Below are positions 48,680 to 62,186 of a stretch of 64,000 nucleotides of DNA, piece by piece. The notes beneath the pieces are model-generated. The model saw nothing but the letters and a program-made list of their open reading frames with translations, had not been told where the DNA came from and did not search any database. The stretch is from Synchiropus splendidus (Eukaryota; Chordata; Actinopteri; Syngnathiformes; Callionymidae): the NCBI RefSeq assembly GCF_027744825.2, contig NC_071349.1, forward strand, positions 2,914,001-2,978,000, in the 5' to 3' direction. The translations under genes were made by a program, and so were the position numbers. Numbering within the stretch: position 1 is the stretch's first letter; each line of letters starts with the position of its first letter.

Positions 48680-49993
48680 TTATCATATTTTTATGTTTGG
48701 CGTTCCGTAATTGACCTTGTCTCATGCTGAAAACGCGTTTTCTGCATTGTGCCATAACTTTGCAGGGAAGCTTCAGAACATGACATTTCAAAATCCCACT
48801 TTAGCAGAAAGGGTCTTTCTAGTAGTTGCACATCAAATCTACGCTTTCTGAAGTGGTTTTTCAAAGTTATCATATTTTTATGTTCAGCGTTCCGTAATTG
48901 ACCTTGTCTCATGCTGAAAACGCGTTTTCTGCATTGTGCCATAACTTTGCAGGGAAGCTTCAGAACATGAAATTTTTACCTCCCACTATAGCAGAAAGGG
49001 TCTTTCTAGTAGTTGCACATCAAATCTAAGCTGTCTGAAGTGTTTTTCGAAAGTTATCAACATTTTTATGTTTGGCGTTCCGGAACCCACCTTATCTCAG
49101 GCTGAAAACGCGTTTTACGCATTGTGCCATAACTTTGCAGGAAAGCTTCAGAACATGAAATTTTCAACTCCCACTATAGCAGAAAGGGTCTTTCTAGTAG
49201 TTGCACATCAAATCTAAGCTGTCTGAAGTGATTTTCCAAAGTTATCAATATTTATATGTTTGGCTTTCCGGAATCGACCTTATCTCAGGCTGAAAACGCC
49301 TTTTACACATTGTTTCAGAACTTTGCCGGGAAGGTTGAGAACATCAAATTTTCACTTCCCACTATAGCAGAAAGGGTCTTTCTAGTAGTTGCACATCAAA
49401 TCTAAGCTGTCTGAAGTGTTTTTCCAAAGTTATCAACATTTTTATGTTTGGCGTTCCGGAACCCACCTTATGTCAGGCTGAAAACGCGTTTTCTGCATTG
49501 TGCCATAACTTTGCAGGGAAGCTTCAGAACATGAAATTTTAACCTCCCACTGTAGCAGAAAGGGTCTTACTAGTAGTTGGAAATCAAATCTAAGCTGTCT
49601 GAAGTGTTTTTCCAAAGTTATCAACATTTTTATGTTTGAAGTTCCGGAACCCACCTTGTCTCAGGCTGAAAACGCGTTTTCTGCATTGTGCCATAACTTT
49701 GAAGGAAAGCTTCAGAACATGAAAGTTTCACCTCCCACTATAGCAGAAAGGGTCTTTCTAGTAGTTACACATCAAATCTAAGCTATCTAAAGTGTTTTTC
49801 CAAAGTTATCAACATTTTTATGTTTGGCGTTCCGGAACCCGCCTCATCTCTGGCTGAAAAAGCGTTTTCTGCTTTGTGCCATAACTTTGCTGGGAATCTT
49901 TAGAACATTAAATTTTAACCTCCCACAATAGCATAAAGGGTCTTTCTTGTAGTTGCACATCAAATCTAAGCTGTCTGAAGTGTTTTTCCAAAG
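48680..49993 (+). repeat. 1,314 bp tandem duplication, copy 2
   Basis: Direct copy of 47366-48679. To its right the array continues with the second copy of the 45531-47100 block, and then with another TTATCATATTTTT type monomer near 51.86 kb. The order X-Y-Y-X-Y(start) suggests one larger duplication followed by a smaller one. Confidence 0.9.
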
Positions 49994-50021
49994 TTATCAA
50001 CATTTTTACGTTTGGCGTTCC

Positions 50022-51591
50022 GGAACCCACCTTATCTCAGGCTGAAAACGCGTTTTCTGCATTGTGGCATAACTTTGGAGGAAAGCTTCAGAACATGAAA
50101 TTTTCAATTCCCATTATAGCAGAAAGGGTCTTTCTCGTACTTGCACATCAAATCTTAGCTGTCTGAAATGTTTTTTGAAAGTTTTCAACATTTTTATGTT
50201 TGGCGTTCCTGAATCGACCTTATCTCAGGCTGAAAACGCGTTTCCTGCATTGTGGCATAACTTTGCAGGGATGCTTCAGAACATGAAATTTTCACCACCC
50301 ACTGTAGCAGAAAGGGTCTTTCGAGAAGTTGCACATCAAATCTAAGCTGACTGATGTGTTTTTCCGAAGTTATTAACATTTTTATGTTTGGCGTTCCGGA
50401 ATCGACCTTATCTCAGGCTGAAAACGCCTTTTACACATTGTTTCATAACTTTGCCGGGAAGGTTTAGAACATCAAATTTTCAATTCCCATTATAGCAGAA
50501 AGGGTCTTTCTCGTACTTGCACATCAAATCTTAGCTGTCTGAAGGGTTTTTTGAAAGTTTTCAACATTTTTATGTTTGGCGTTCCTGAATCGACCTTATC
50601 TCAGGCTGAAAATGCGTTTTCTGCAATGTGCCATAACTTTGCAGGGAAGTTTCAGAACATGAAATTTTCAACTCCCACTATAGCAGAAGGGGTCTTTCTA
50701 GTAGTTGCCCATCAAATCTAAGCTGTCTGAAGTGTTTTTCGAAAGTTATCAACATTTTTATGTTTAGCGTTCCGGATCGCACCTTATTGAAAACGCCTTT
50801 TCTGCATTGTGCCATAACTTTGCAGGGAAGCTTCAGAACATGACATTTTCACTTCCCACTATAGCAGAAAGGGTCTTTCTAGTAGTTGCACATCAAACTA
50901 AGCTGTCTGATGTGTTTTTCGAAAGTTATCAACATTTTTTTGTTTGGCGTTCCGGAACCACCTTATCTCAGGCTGAAAACGCGTTTTCTGCTTTGTGGCA
51001 TAACTTTGCAGGGAAGCTTCAGAACATGACATTTTCACATCCCACTATAGCAGAAAGGGTCTTTCTAGTAGTTGCCCATCAAATCTAAGCTGTCTGAAGT
51101 GTATTTCCAAAGTTATAAACATTTTAATGTTTGGCGTTCCGGAATCGACCTTATCTCAGGCTGAATACGCGTTTTCTGCATTGTGCCATAACTTTGCAGG
51201 GAATCTTCAGTACATGAAATTTTCACCTCCCACTATAGCAGAAAGGGTCTTTCTAGTAGTTGCACATCAAATCTATGCTGTCTGAAGTGTTCTTCCAAAG
51301 TTATCAACATTTTTATGTTTGGCGTTCCGGATCGCACCTTATTGAAAACGCCTTTTCTGCATAGTCCCATAACTTTGCAGGGAAGCTTCAGAACCTGACA
51401 TTTTCACCTCCCACTATAGCAGAAAGGGTCTTTCTAGTAGTTGCACATCAAACTAAGCTGTGTGATGTGTTTTTCCAAAGTTATAAACATTTTAATGTTT
51501 GGCGTTCCGGAATCGACGTTATCTCAGGCTGAAAACACGTTTTCTGCATTGTGCCATAACTTTGCAGGGAAGATTCAGAACATGAAATTTT
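50022..51591 (+). repeat. 1.57 kb segmental duplication, copy 2
   Basis: Copy of 45531-47100. Its right edge is where TTTTCACCTCCC here replaces TTTTCAACTCCC there. It carries both 7 bp deletion monomers, at about 50.78 and 51.34 kb. Confidence 0.88.
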
Positions 51592-54500
51592 CACCTCCCA
51601 CTATAGCAGAAAGGGTCATTCTAGTAGTTGCACATCAAATCTAAGCTGTCTGAAGTGTTTTTTCAAAGTTATCATATTTTTATGTTTGGCGTTCCGGAAT
51701 CGACCTTATCTCAGGCTGATAACGCGATTTACGCATTCTGCCATAACTTTGAAGGGAAGCTTCTGAACATGAAATTTTCAAATCCCACTATAGCAGAAAG
51801 GGTCTTTCTAGTAGTTGCACGTCAAATCTAAGCTGTCTGAAGTGTTTTTCCAAAGTTATCATATTTTTATGTTTGGCGTTCCGTAATTGACCTTGTCTCA
51901 TGCTGAAAACGCGTTTTCTGCATTGTGCCATAACTTTGCAGGGAAGCTTCAGAACATGACATTTCAAAATCCCACTTTAGCAGAAAGGGTCTTTCTAGTA
52001 GTTGCACATCAAATCTACGCTGTCTGAAGTGTTTTTTCAAAGTTATCATATTTTTATGTTTAGCGTTCCGTAATTGACCTTGTCTCATGCTGAAAACGCG
52101 TTTTCTGCATTGTGCCATAACTTTGCAGGGAAGCTTCAGAACATGAGATTTCAAAATCCCACTATAGCAGAAAGGGTCTTTCAAGTAGTTGCACATCAAA
52201 TCTAAGCTGTTTGAAGTGTTTTTCCAAAGTTATCAACATTTTTATGTCTGGCGTTCCGGAATCAACCTTATCTCAGGCTGAAAACGCGTTTTCTGCATTG
52301 TGCCATAACTTTGCAAGGAAGCTTCAGAACATGAAATGTTCACCTCCCACTATAGCAGAAAGGGTCTCTCGAGTAGTTGCATATCAAATCTAAGCTGTCT
52401 GAAGTGTTTTTCCAAAGTTATCAACATTTTTATGTTTGGCGTTCCGGAACCCACCTTATCTCAGGCTGAAAACGCGTTTGACGCATTGTGCCATAACTTT
52501 GCAGGAAAGCTTCAGAACATGAAATTTTCAATTCCCACAAAAGCAGAAAGGGTTTTTCTCCTACTTGCACATCAAATCTAAGCTGTCTGAAGTGTTTTTC
52601 GATAGTTTTCAACATTTTTATATTTGTCGTTCCTGAATCGACCTTATCTCAGGCTGAAAACACGTTTTCTGCATTGTGCCATAACTTTGCGGGGAAGATT
52701 CAGAACATGAAATTTTCAACTCCCACTATAGCAGAAAGGGTCTTTCTAGTAGTTGTGCGTCAAATCTAAGCTGTCTGAAGTGTTTTTCCAATTTTATCAA
52801 CATTTTTATGTTTGGCATTCCAGAATCGACCTTATCTCTCGCTGAAAACGCATTTTCTGCATTGTGCCATAACTTTGCAGGGAAACTTCAGAACATGAAA
52901 TTTTCACCTCCCACTATAGCAGAAAGGGTCTTTCTAGTATTTGCACATCAAATCTAAGCTGTCTGAAGTGTTTTTTCAAAGTTATCATATTTTTATGTTT
53001 GGCGTTCCGGAATCGACCTTATCTCAGGCTGATAACGCGATTTACGCATTCTGCCATAACTTTGCAGGGAAGCTTCTGAACATGAAATTTTCAAATCCCA
53101 CTATAGCAGAAAGGGTCTTTCTAGTAGTTGCACATCAAATCTATGCTGTCTGAAGTGTTTTTCGATAGTTTTCAACATTTTTATATTTGGCGTTCCTGAA
53201 TCGACCTTATCTCAGGCTGATAATGCGATTTACGCATTCTGCCATAACTTTGCAGGGAAGCTTCAGAACATGAAATTTTCACCTCCCACTATAGCAGAAA
53301 GGGTCTTTCTAGTAGTTGCACATCAAATCTAAGCTGTTTGAAGTGTTTTTCCAAAATTATCAACATTTTTATGTTTGGCGTTCCGGAATCAACCTTATCT
53401 CACGCTGAAAACGCGTTTGACGCATTGTGCCATAACTTTGAAGGAAAGCTTCAGAACATGAAATTTTCAATTCCCACAAAAGCAGAAAGGGTTTTTCTCC
53501 TACTTGCACATCAAATCTAAGCTGTCTGAAGTGTTTTTCGATAGTTTTCAACATTTTTATATTTGGCGTTCCTGAATCGACCTTATCTCAGGCTGAAAAC
53601 GCGTTTTCTGCATTGTGCCACAACTTTGCAGGGAAACTTCAGAACATGAAATTTTCACCTCCCACTATTGCAGAAAGGGTCTTTCTAGTAGTTGCACATC
53701 AAATCTAAGCTGTCTGAAGTGTTTTTTCAAAGTTATCATATTTTTATGTTTGGCGTTCCGGAATCGACCTTATCTCAGGCTGAAAACGTCTTTTCTGCAA
53801 TGTGCCATAACTTTGCAGGGAAGCTTCAGAACATGAAATTTTCACCTCCCACTATAGCAGAAAGGGTCTTTCTAGCGGTTGCACGTCAAATCTAAGCTGT
53901 CTGAAGTGTTTTTCCAAAGTTATCAACATTTTTATGTTTGGCATTCCTGAATCGACCTTATCTCAGGCTGAAAACGCGTTTTCTGCATTGTGCCACAACT
54001 TTGCAGGGAAACTTCAGAACATGAAATTTTCACCTCCCACCATAGCAGAAAGGGTCTTTCTAGTAGTTGCACATCAAATCTAAGCTGTCTGAAGTGTTTT
54101 TTTCAAAGTTATCATATTTTTATGTTTGGCGTTCCGGAATCGACCTTATCTCAGGCTGAAAACGTCTTTTCTGCAATGTGCCATAACTTTGCAGGGAAGC
54201 TTCAGAACATGAAAATTTCAACTCACACTATAGCAGAAAGGCTTTTTCCAGTAGTGGCACATCAAATCTAAGCTGTCTGAAGTGTTTTTCCAAAGTTATC
54301 AACATTCTTATGTTTGGCGTTTCGGAATCAACCTTATCTCAGGCTGAAAACGCGTTTTCAGCATTGTGCCATCACTTTGCAGGAAAGCTGCAGAATATAA
54401 AATTTTCACCTCCTAATATAGCAGAAAGCGTCTTTCTAGTAGTTGCACATCAAATCTAAGCTGTCTGAAGTGTTTTTTCAAAGTTATCAACATTTTTATG

Positions 54501-54671
54501 TTTGGCGTGCCGGAATAGACCTTATCTCAGGCTGAATACGCGTTTTACGCATTCTGCCATAACTTTGCAGGGAATCTTCAGGACACGAAATTTTCATATC
54601 CCACTATAGCAGAAAGGGTCTTTCTAGTAGTTCCACATCAAATCTAAGCTGTCTGAAGTGTTTTTCGATAG
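51592..54671 (+). repeat. Diverged satellite domain with small local copies
   Basis: About 16 monomers. One with TTATCATATTTTT, GCTGATAACGCGATTTACGC and TTCAAATCCC occurs at 51.65 and 52.97 kb, 1,313 bp apart. One with TTTGACGCATTG, TTCAATTCCCACAAAAGC and TTTCTCCTACTTGC occurs at 52.43 and 53.37 kb, 939 bp apart. Stretches at 53.6 and 53.99 kb are 375 bp (two monomers) apart. No gene is visible. Confidence 0.8.
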
Positions 54672-55610
54672 TTTTCAACATTTTTATATTTGGCGTTCCT
54701 GAATCGACCTTATCTCAGGCTGAAAACACGTTTTCTGCATTGTGCCATAACTTTGCAGGGAAGCTTCAGAACATGAAATTTTCAACTCCCACTACAGCAG
54801 AAAGGGTCTTTCTAGTAGTTGCACGTCAAATCTAAGCTGTCTGAAGTGTTTTTCCAAAGTTATCAACATTTTTATGTTTGGCATTCCAGAATCGACCTTA
54901 TCTCTGGCTTAAAACGCGTTTTCTACATTGTGCCATAACTTTGCAGGGAAACTTCAGAACATGAAATTTTCACCTCCCACCATAGCAGAAAGGGTCTTTC
55001 TAGTAGTTGCACATCAAATCTAAGCTGTCTGAAGTGTTTTTTCAAAGTTATCATATTTTTATGTTTGGCGTTCCGTAATTGACCTTGTCTCATGCTGAAA
55101 ACGCGTTTTCTGCAGTGTGCCATAACTTTGCAGGGAAGCTTCAGAACATGACATTTCAACATCCCACTATAGCAGAAAGGGTCTTTCGAGTAGTTGCACA
55201 TCAAATCTAAGCTGTCTGAAGTGTTTTTCGAAAGTTATCAACATTTTTATGTTTGGCGTTCCAGAATCGACCTTATCTCAGGCTGAAAACGCATTGTCTG
55301 CATTGTGCCATAACTTTGCAGGGAAGCGTCCGAACATGAAATGTTCTCCTCCCACTATAGCAGAAAGGGTCTTTTTAGTAGTTGCAGATCAAATCTAAGC
55401 TGTCTGATGTGTTTTTCCAAAGTTATCAACATTTTTATGTTTGGCGTTCCAGAATCAACCTTATCTCAGGCTGAAAACACGTTTTCTGCATTGTGCCATA
55501 ACTTTGCAGGGAAGCTTCAGAACATGAAATGTTCACATCCCACTATAGCAGAAATGGTCTTTTTAGTAGTTTCACATCAAATCTAAGCTGTCTGAAGTGT
55601 CTTTCGAAAG

Positions 55611-56926
55611 TTATGAACATTTTTATGTTTGGCGTTCCAGAATCGACTTTATCTCAGGCTGAAAACGAGTTGTCTGCATTGTGCCATAACTTTGCATGGA
55701 AGCTTCCGAACATGAAATTTTAACCTCCCACTATAGCAGAAAGGCTCTTTCAAGTAGTTGCAGATCAAATCTAAGCTGTCTGATGTGTTTTTCCAAAGTT
55801 ATCAACATTTTTATGTTTGGCGTTCCGGAATTGACCTTATCTCAGGATGAAAAATTGTTTTCTGCATTGTCTCATAACTTTGCAGGGAAGCTTCAGAACA
55901 TCAAATTTTCAACTCACACAATACCAGAAAGTGTCTTTCTAGTAGTTGCACATCAAATCTAAGCTGTCTGAAGTGTTTTTCCAAAGTTATCAACATTTTT
56001 ATGTTTGGCGTTCCGGAATCGACCTTATCTCAGGCTGATAACGCGATTTACGCATTCTGCCATAACTTTGCAGGGAAGCTTCTGAACATGAAATTTTCAA
56101 ATCCCACTATAGCAGAAAGGGTCTCTCTAGTTGTTGCAAATAAAATCTAAGCTGTCTGAAGTGTTTTTCCAAAGTTATCAACATTTTTATGTTTGGCGTT
56201 CCGGAACCCACCTTTTCTCAGGCTGAAAATGCGTTTTCTGCATTGTGCCACAACTTTGCAGCGAAGCTTCAGAACATGAAATTTTCACCTCCCACTATAG
56301 CAGAAAGGGTCTTTCTCGTAGTTGCGCATCAAATCTAAGCTGTCTGAAGTGTTTTTCCAAAGTTATCAACATTTTTATGTTTGGCGTTCTGAAATCAACC
56401 TCATCTCAGGCTGAAAACGAGTTTTACGCATTGTGCCATAACTTTGCATCGAAGCTTCAGAACTTGAAATTTTCACCTCCCACTATAGCAGAAAGGGTCT
56501 TTCTCGTAGTTGCACATCAAATCTAAGCTGTCTGAAGTGTTTTTCCAAAGTTATCAATATTTTTATGTTTGGCGTTCCGGAATCGACCTTATCTCAGGCT
56601 GAAAACGCGTTTCCTGCATTGTTGCATAACTTTGCAGGGATGCTTCAGAACATGAAATGTTCGCCTCCCACTATAGCAGATAGGGTCTTTCGAGGAGTTG
56701 CACATCAAATCTAAGCTGTCTGAAGTGTTTTTCCAAAGTTATCAACATTTTTATGTTTGGCGTTCTGGAACCCACCTTATCTCAGGCTGAAAACGCGTTT
56801 TCTGCATTGTGCCATAACTTTGCAGGGAAGCTTCAGAACATGAAATTTTCACTTCCCACTATAGCAGAAAGGGTCTTTCTAGTAGTTTCACATCAAATCT
56901 AAGCTGTCTGAAGTGTCTTTCGAAAG
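55611..56926 (+). repeat. 7-monomer HOR unit a (1,316 bp)
   Basis: Exactly 7 x 188 bp. The first monomer carries TTATGAAC, GAAAACGAGTTGTC and TTGCATGGAAGCTTCC. Later ones carry GAAAAATTG, GATAACGCGATTTACGC, TTTTCTCAGG with TTTGCAGCGAAGC, GAAATCAACCTCATC, and the GAGGAG variant. The next unit follows without a gap. Confidence 0.9.
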
Positions 56927-58242
56927 TTATGAACATTTTTATGTTTGGCGTTCCAGAATCGACTTTATCTCAGGCTGAAAACGAGTTGTCTGCATTGTGC
57001 CATAACTTTGCATGGAAGCTTCCGAACATGAAATTTTAACCTCCCACTATAGCAGAAAGGCTCTTTCAAGTAGTTGCAGATCAAATCTAAGCTGTCTGAT
57101 GTGTTTTTCCAAAGTTATCAACATTTTTATGTTTGGCGTTCCGGAATTGACCTTATCTCAGGATGAAAAATTGTTTTCTGCATTGTCTCATAACTTTGCA
57201 GGGAAGCTTCAGAACATCAAATTTTCAACTCACACAATACCAGAAAGTGTCTTTCTAGTAGTTGCACATCAAATCTAAGCTGTCTGAAGTGTTTTTCCAA
57301 AGTTATCAACATTTTTATGTTTGGCGTTCCGGAATCGACCTTATCTCAGGCTGATAACGCGATTTACGCATTCTGCCATAACTTTGCAGGGAAGCTTCTG
57401 AACATGAAATTTTCAAATCCCACTATAGCAGAAAGGGTCTCTCTAGTTGTTGCAAATAAAATCTAAGCTGTCTGAAGTGTTTTTCCAAAGTTATCAACAT
57501 TTTTATGTTTGGCGTTCCGGAACCCACCTTTTCTCAGGCTGAAAATGCGTTTTCTGCATTGTGCCACAACTTTGCAGCGAAGCTTCAGAACATGAAATTT
57601 TCACCTCCCACTATAGCAGAAAGGGTCTTTCTCGTAGTTGCGCATCAAATCTAAGCTGTCTGAAGTGTTTTTCCAAAGTTATCAACATTTTTATGTTTGG
57701 CGTTCTGAAATCAACCTCATCTCAGGCTGAAAACGAGTTTTACGCATTGTGCCATAACTTTGCATCGAAGCTTCAGAACTTGAAATTTTCACCTCCCACT
57801 ATAGCAGAAAGGGTCTTTCTCGTAGTTGCACATCAAATCTAAGCTGTCTGAAGTGTTTTTCCAAAGTTATCAATATTTTTATGTTTGGCGTTCCGGAATC
57901 GACCTTATCTCAGGCTGAAAACGCGTTTCCTGCATTGTTGCATAACTTTGCAGGGATGCTTCAGAACATGAAATGTTCGCCTCCCACTATAGCAGATAGG
58001 GTCTTTCGAGGAGTTGCACATCAAATCTAAGCTGTCTGAAGTGTTTTTCCAAAGTTATCAACATTTTTATGTTTGGCGTTCTGGAACCCACCTTATCTCA
58101 GGCTGAAAACGCGTTTTCTGCATTGTGCCATAACTTTGCAGGGAAGCTTCAGAACATGAAATTTTCACTTCCCACTATAGCAGAAAGGGTCTTTCTAGTA
58201 GTTGCACATCAAATCTAAGCTGTCTGAAGTGTTTTTCGAAAG
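56927..58242 (+). repeat. 7-monomer HOR unit b (1,316 bp)
   Basis: Direct repeat of 55611-56926 with the same seven monomer types in the same order. The end differs slightly: GTAGTTGCAC and GTGTTTTTCG here, against GTAGTTTCAC and GTGTCTTTCG at the end of unit a. Confidence 0.9.
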
Positions 58243-58380
58243 TTATCAACATTTTTATGTTTGGCGTTCCGGAACCCACCTTATCTCAGCCTGAAAACGC
58301 GTTTTACATATTTTGGCATAACTATGCAGGGAAGCTTCAGAACATGAAATTTTAACATCCCACTATAGCAGAAAGGGTCT
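57441..58380 (+). repeat. 940 bp (5-monomer) tandem duplication, copy 1
   Basis: Begins after GCAGAAAGGGTCT with CTCTAGTTGTTGCAAATAAA. It covers the last four monomers of 7-monomer unit b plus one with TTTTACATATTTTGGCAT and ACTATGCAGGG. Copy 2 starts at 58381. Confidence 0.9.
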
Positions 58381-59320
58381 CTCTAGTTGTTGCAAATAAA
58401 ATCTAAGCTGTCTGAAGTGTTTTTCCAAAGTTATCAACATTTTTATGTTTGGCGTTCCGGAACCCACCTTTTCTCAGGCTGAAAATGCGTTTTCTGCATT
58501 GTGCCACAACTTTGCAGCGAAGCTTCAGAACATGAAATTTTCACCTCCCACTATAGCAGAAAGGGTCTTTCTCGTAGTTGCGCATCAAATCTAAGCTGTC
58601 TGAAGTGTTTTTCCAAAGTTATCAACATTTTTATGTTTGGCGTTCTGAAATCAACCTCATCTCAGGCTGAAAACGAGTTTTACGCATTGTGCCATAACTT
58701 TGCATCGAAGCTTCAGAACTTGAAATTTTCACCTCCCACTATAGCAGAAAGGGTCTTTCTCGTAGTTGCACATCAAATCTAAGCTGTCTGAAGTGTTTTT
58801 CCAAAGTTATCAATATTTTTATGTTTGGCGTTCCGGAATCGACCTTATCTCAGGCTGAAAACGCGTTTCCTGCATTGTTGCATAACTTTGCAGGGATGCT
58901 TCAGAACATGAAATGTTCGCCTCCCACTATAGCAGATAGGGTCTTTCGAGTAGTTGCACATCAAATCTAAGCTGTCTGAAGTGTTTTTCCAAAGTTATCA
59001 ACATTTTTATGTTTGGCGTTCTGGAACCCACCTTATCTCAGGCTGAAAACGCGTTTTCTGCATTGTGCCATAACTTTGCAGGGAAGCTTCAGAACATGAA
59101 ATTTTCACTTCCCACTATAGCAGAAAGGGTCTTTCTAGTAGTTGCACATCAAATCTAAGCTGTCTGAAGTGTTTTTCGAAAGTTATCAACATTTTTATGT
59201 TTGGCGTTCCGGAACCCACCTTATCTCAGCCTGAAAACGCGTTTTACATATTTTGGCATAACTATGCAGGGAAGCTTCAGAACATGAAATTTTAACATCC
59301 CACTATAGCAGAAAGGGTCT
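58381..59320 (+). repeat. 940 bp (5-monomer) tandem duplication, copy 2
   Basis: Direct copy of 57441-58380. One difference seen is TTTCGAGTAGTTGC at about 58.95 kb against TTTCGAGGAGTTGC in copy 1. Confidence 0.9.
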
Positions 59321-61998
59321 TTCTAGTAGTTGCACATCAAATCTAAGCTGTCTGAAGTGTTTTTCCAAAGTTATCAACATTTTTATGTTTGGCATTCCAG
59401 AATCGACCTTATCTCTGGCTGAAAACGCGTTTTCTACATTGTGCCATAACTTTGCAGGGAAACTTCAGAACATGAAATTTTCACCTCCCACTATAGCAGA
59501 AAGGGTCTTTCTAGTAGTTGCACACCAAATCTAAGCGGTCTGAAGTGTTTTTTCAAAGTTATCATATTTTTATGTTTGGCGTTCCGTAATTGACCTTGTC
59601 TCATGCTGAAAACGCGTTTTCTGCATTGTGCCATAACTTTGCAGGGATGCTTCAGAACATGACATTTCAACATCCCACTATAGCAGAAAGGGTCTTTCTA
59701 GTAGTTGCACATCAAATCTAAGCTGTCTGAAGTGTTTTTCGATAGTTTTCAACATTTTTATATTTGGCGTTCCTGAATCGACCTTATCTCAGGCTGAAAA
59801 CACGTTTTCTGCATTGTGCCATAACTTTGCAGGGAAGCGTCAGAACATGAAATTTTCAACTCCCACTACAGCAGAAAGGGTCATTCTAGTAGTTGCACGT
59901 CAAATCTAAGCTCTCTGAAGTGTTTTTCCAAAGTTATCAACATTTTTATGTTTGGCATTCCAGAATCGACCTTATCTCTGGCTGAAAGCGCGTTTTCTGC
60001 ATTGTGCCACAACTTTACAGGGAAACTTCAGAACATGAAATTTTCACCTCCCACCATAGCAGAAAGGGTCTTTCTAGTAGTTGCACATCAAATCTAAGCT
60101 GTCTGAAGTGTTTTTTCAAAGTTATCATATTTTTATGTTTGGCATTCCGTAATTGACCTTGTCTCATGCTGAAAACGCGTTTTCTGCAGTGTGCCATAAC
60201 TTTGCAGGGAAGCTTCAGAACATGACATTTCAACATCCCACTAAAGCAGAAAGGGTCTTTCGAGTAGTTGCACATCAAATCTAAGCTGTCTGAAGTGTTT
60301 TTCGAAAGTTATCAACATTTTTATGTTTGGCGTTCCAGAATCGACCTTATCTCAGGCTGAAAACGCATTGTCTGCATTGTGCCATAACTTTGCAGGGAAG
60401 CGTCCGAACATGAAATGTTCTCCTCCCACTATAGCAGAAAGGGTCTTTTTAGTAGTTGCAGATCAAATCTAAGCTGTCTGATGTGTTTTTCCAAAGTTAT
60501 CAACATTTTTATGTTTGGCGTTCCAGAATCAACCTTATCTCAGGCTGAAAACACGTTTTCTGCATTGTGCCATAACTTTGCAGGGAAGCTTCAGAACATG
60601 AAATGTTCACATCCCACTATAGCAGAAATGGTCTTTTTAGTAGTTTCACATCAAATCTAAGCTGTCTGAAGTGTCTTTCGAAAGTTATGAACATTTTTAT
60701 GTTTGGCGTTCCAGAATCGACTTTATCTCAGGCTGAAAACGAGTTGTCTGCATTGTGCCATAACTTTGCATGGAAGCTTCCGAACATGAAATTTTAACCT
60801 CCCACTATAGCAGAAAGGCTCTTTCAAGTAGTTGCAGATCAAATCTAAGCTGTCTGATGTGTTTTTCCAAAGTTATCAACATTTTTATGTTTGGCGTTCC
60901 GGAATTGACCTTATCTCAGGATGAAAAATTGTTTTCTGCATTGTCTCATAACTTTGCAGGGAAGCTTCAGAACATGAAATTTTCAACTCACACAATACCA
61001 GAAAGGGTCTTTCTAGTAGTTGCACGTCAAATCTAAGCTGTCTGAAGTGTTTTTCCAAAGTTATCAACATTTTTATGTTTGGCATTCCAGAATCGACCTT
61101 ATCTCTGGCTTAAAACGCGTTTTCTACATTGTGCCATAACTTTGCAGGGAAACTTCAGAACATGAAATTTTCACCTCCCACCATAGCAGAAAGGGTCTTT
61201 CTAGTAGTTGCACATCAAATCTAAGCTGTCTGAAGTGTTTTTTCAAAGTTATCATATTTTTATGTTTGGCGTTCCGTAATTGACCTTGTCTCATGCTGAA
61301 AACGCGTTTTCTGCATTGTGCCATAACTTTGCAGGGAAGCTTCAGAACATGACATTTCAACATCCCACTATAGCAGAAAGGGTCTTTCTAGTAGTTGCAC
61401 ATCAAATCTAAGCTGTCTGAAGTGTTTTTCGATAGTTTTCAACATTTTTATATTTGGCGTTCCTGAATCGACCTTATCTCAGGCTGAAAACACGTTTTCT
61501 GCATTGTGCCATAACTTTGCAGGGAAGCTTCAGAACATGAAATTTTCAACTCCCACTACAGCAGAAAGGGTCATTCTAGTAGTTGCACGTCAAATCTAAG
61601 CTCTCTGAAGTGTTTTTCCAAAGTTATCAACATTTTTATGTTTGGCATTCCAGAATCGACCTTATCTCTGGCTGAAAGCGCGTTTTCTGCATTGTGCCAC
61701 AACTTTACAGGGAAACTTCAGAACATGAAATTTTCACCTCCCACTATAGCAGAAAGGGTCTTTCTAGTAGTTGCACATCAAATCTAAGCTGTCTGAAGTG
61801 TTTTTTCAAAGTTATCATATTTTTATGTTTGGCGTTCCGTAATTGACCTTGTCTCATGCTGAAAACGCGTTTTCTGCAGTGTGCCATAACTTTGCAGGGA
61901 AGCTTCAGAACATGACATTTCAACATCCCACTATAGCAGAAAGGGTCTTTCGAGTAGTTGCACATCAAATCTAAGCTGTCTGAAGTGTTTTTCGAAAG

Positions 61999-62186
61999 TT
62001 ATCAACATTTTTATGTTTGGCGTTCCAGAATCGACCTTATCTCAGGCTGAAAACGCATTGTCTGCATTGTGCCATAACTTTGCATGGAAGCTTCCGAACA
62101 TGAAATTTTAACCTCCCACTATAGCAGAAAGGCTCTTTCAAGTAGTTGCAGATCAAATCTAAGCTGTCTGATGTGTTTTTCCAAAG
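61999..62186 (+). repeat. Hybrid monomer at the entry to the third 7-monomer unit
   Basis: The left part reads TTATCAAC and GAAAACGCATTGTCTGC, as at 55.23 and 60.31 kb. The right part reads TTGCATGGAAGCTTCCG and TTTTAACCTCCC, as at 55.61, 56.93 and 60.69 kb. The switch lies in TTGTCTGCATTGTGCCATAA. It stands in the place of the first monomer of the 7-monomer unit, so units were added or removed here by exchange. Confidence 0.82.

Larger units (their letters stand above)
54672..59745 (+). repeat. Macro-repeat unit 1, 5,074 bp
   Basis: This starts at the monomer with GATAGTTTTCAACATTTTTATATTTGG, split here as GATAGTTTTCAAC and TATATTTGGCG. The same monomer recurs at 59746. The segment 54961 to about 55930 matches 60035 to about 61004 at 5,074 bp, and 57.0-58.2 kb matches 62.07-63.3 kb at 5,072 bp. 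Inside lie two 7-monomer units and a 940 bp duplication. The total is close to 27 monomers. Confidence 0.83.

Noticed and set aside
51867..52199. A 110-codon open frame on the - strand
   Set aside because: It is again made of satellite monomers in an unbroken frame; neighbouring copies of the same monomers contain stops. No domain or codon bias was seen.
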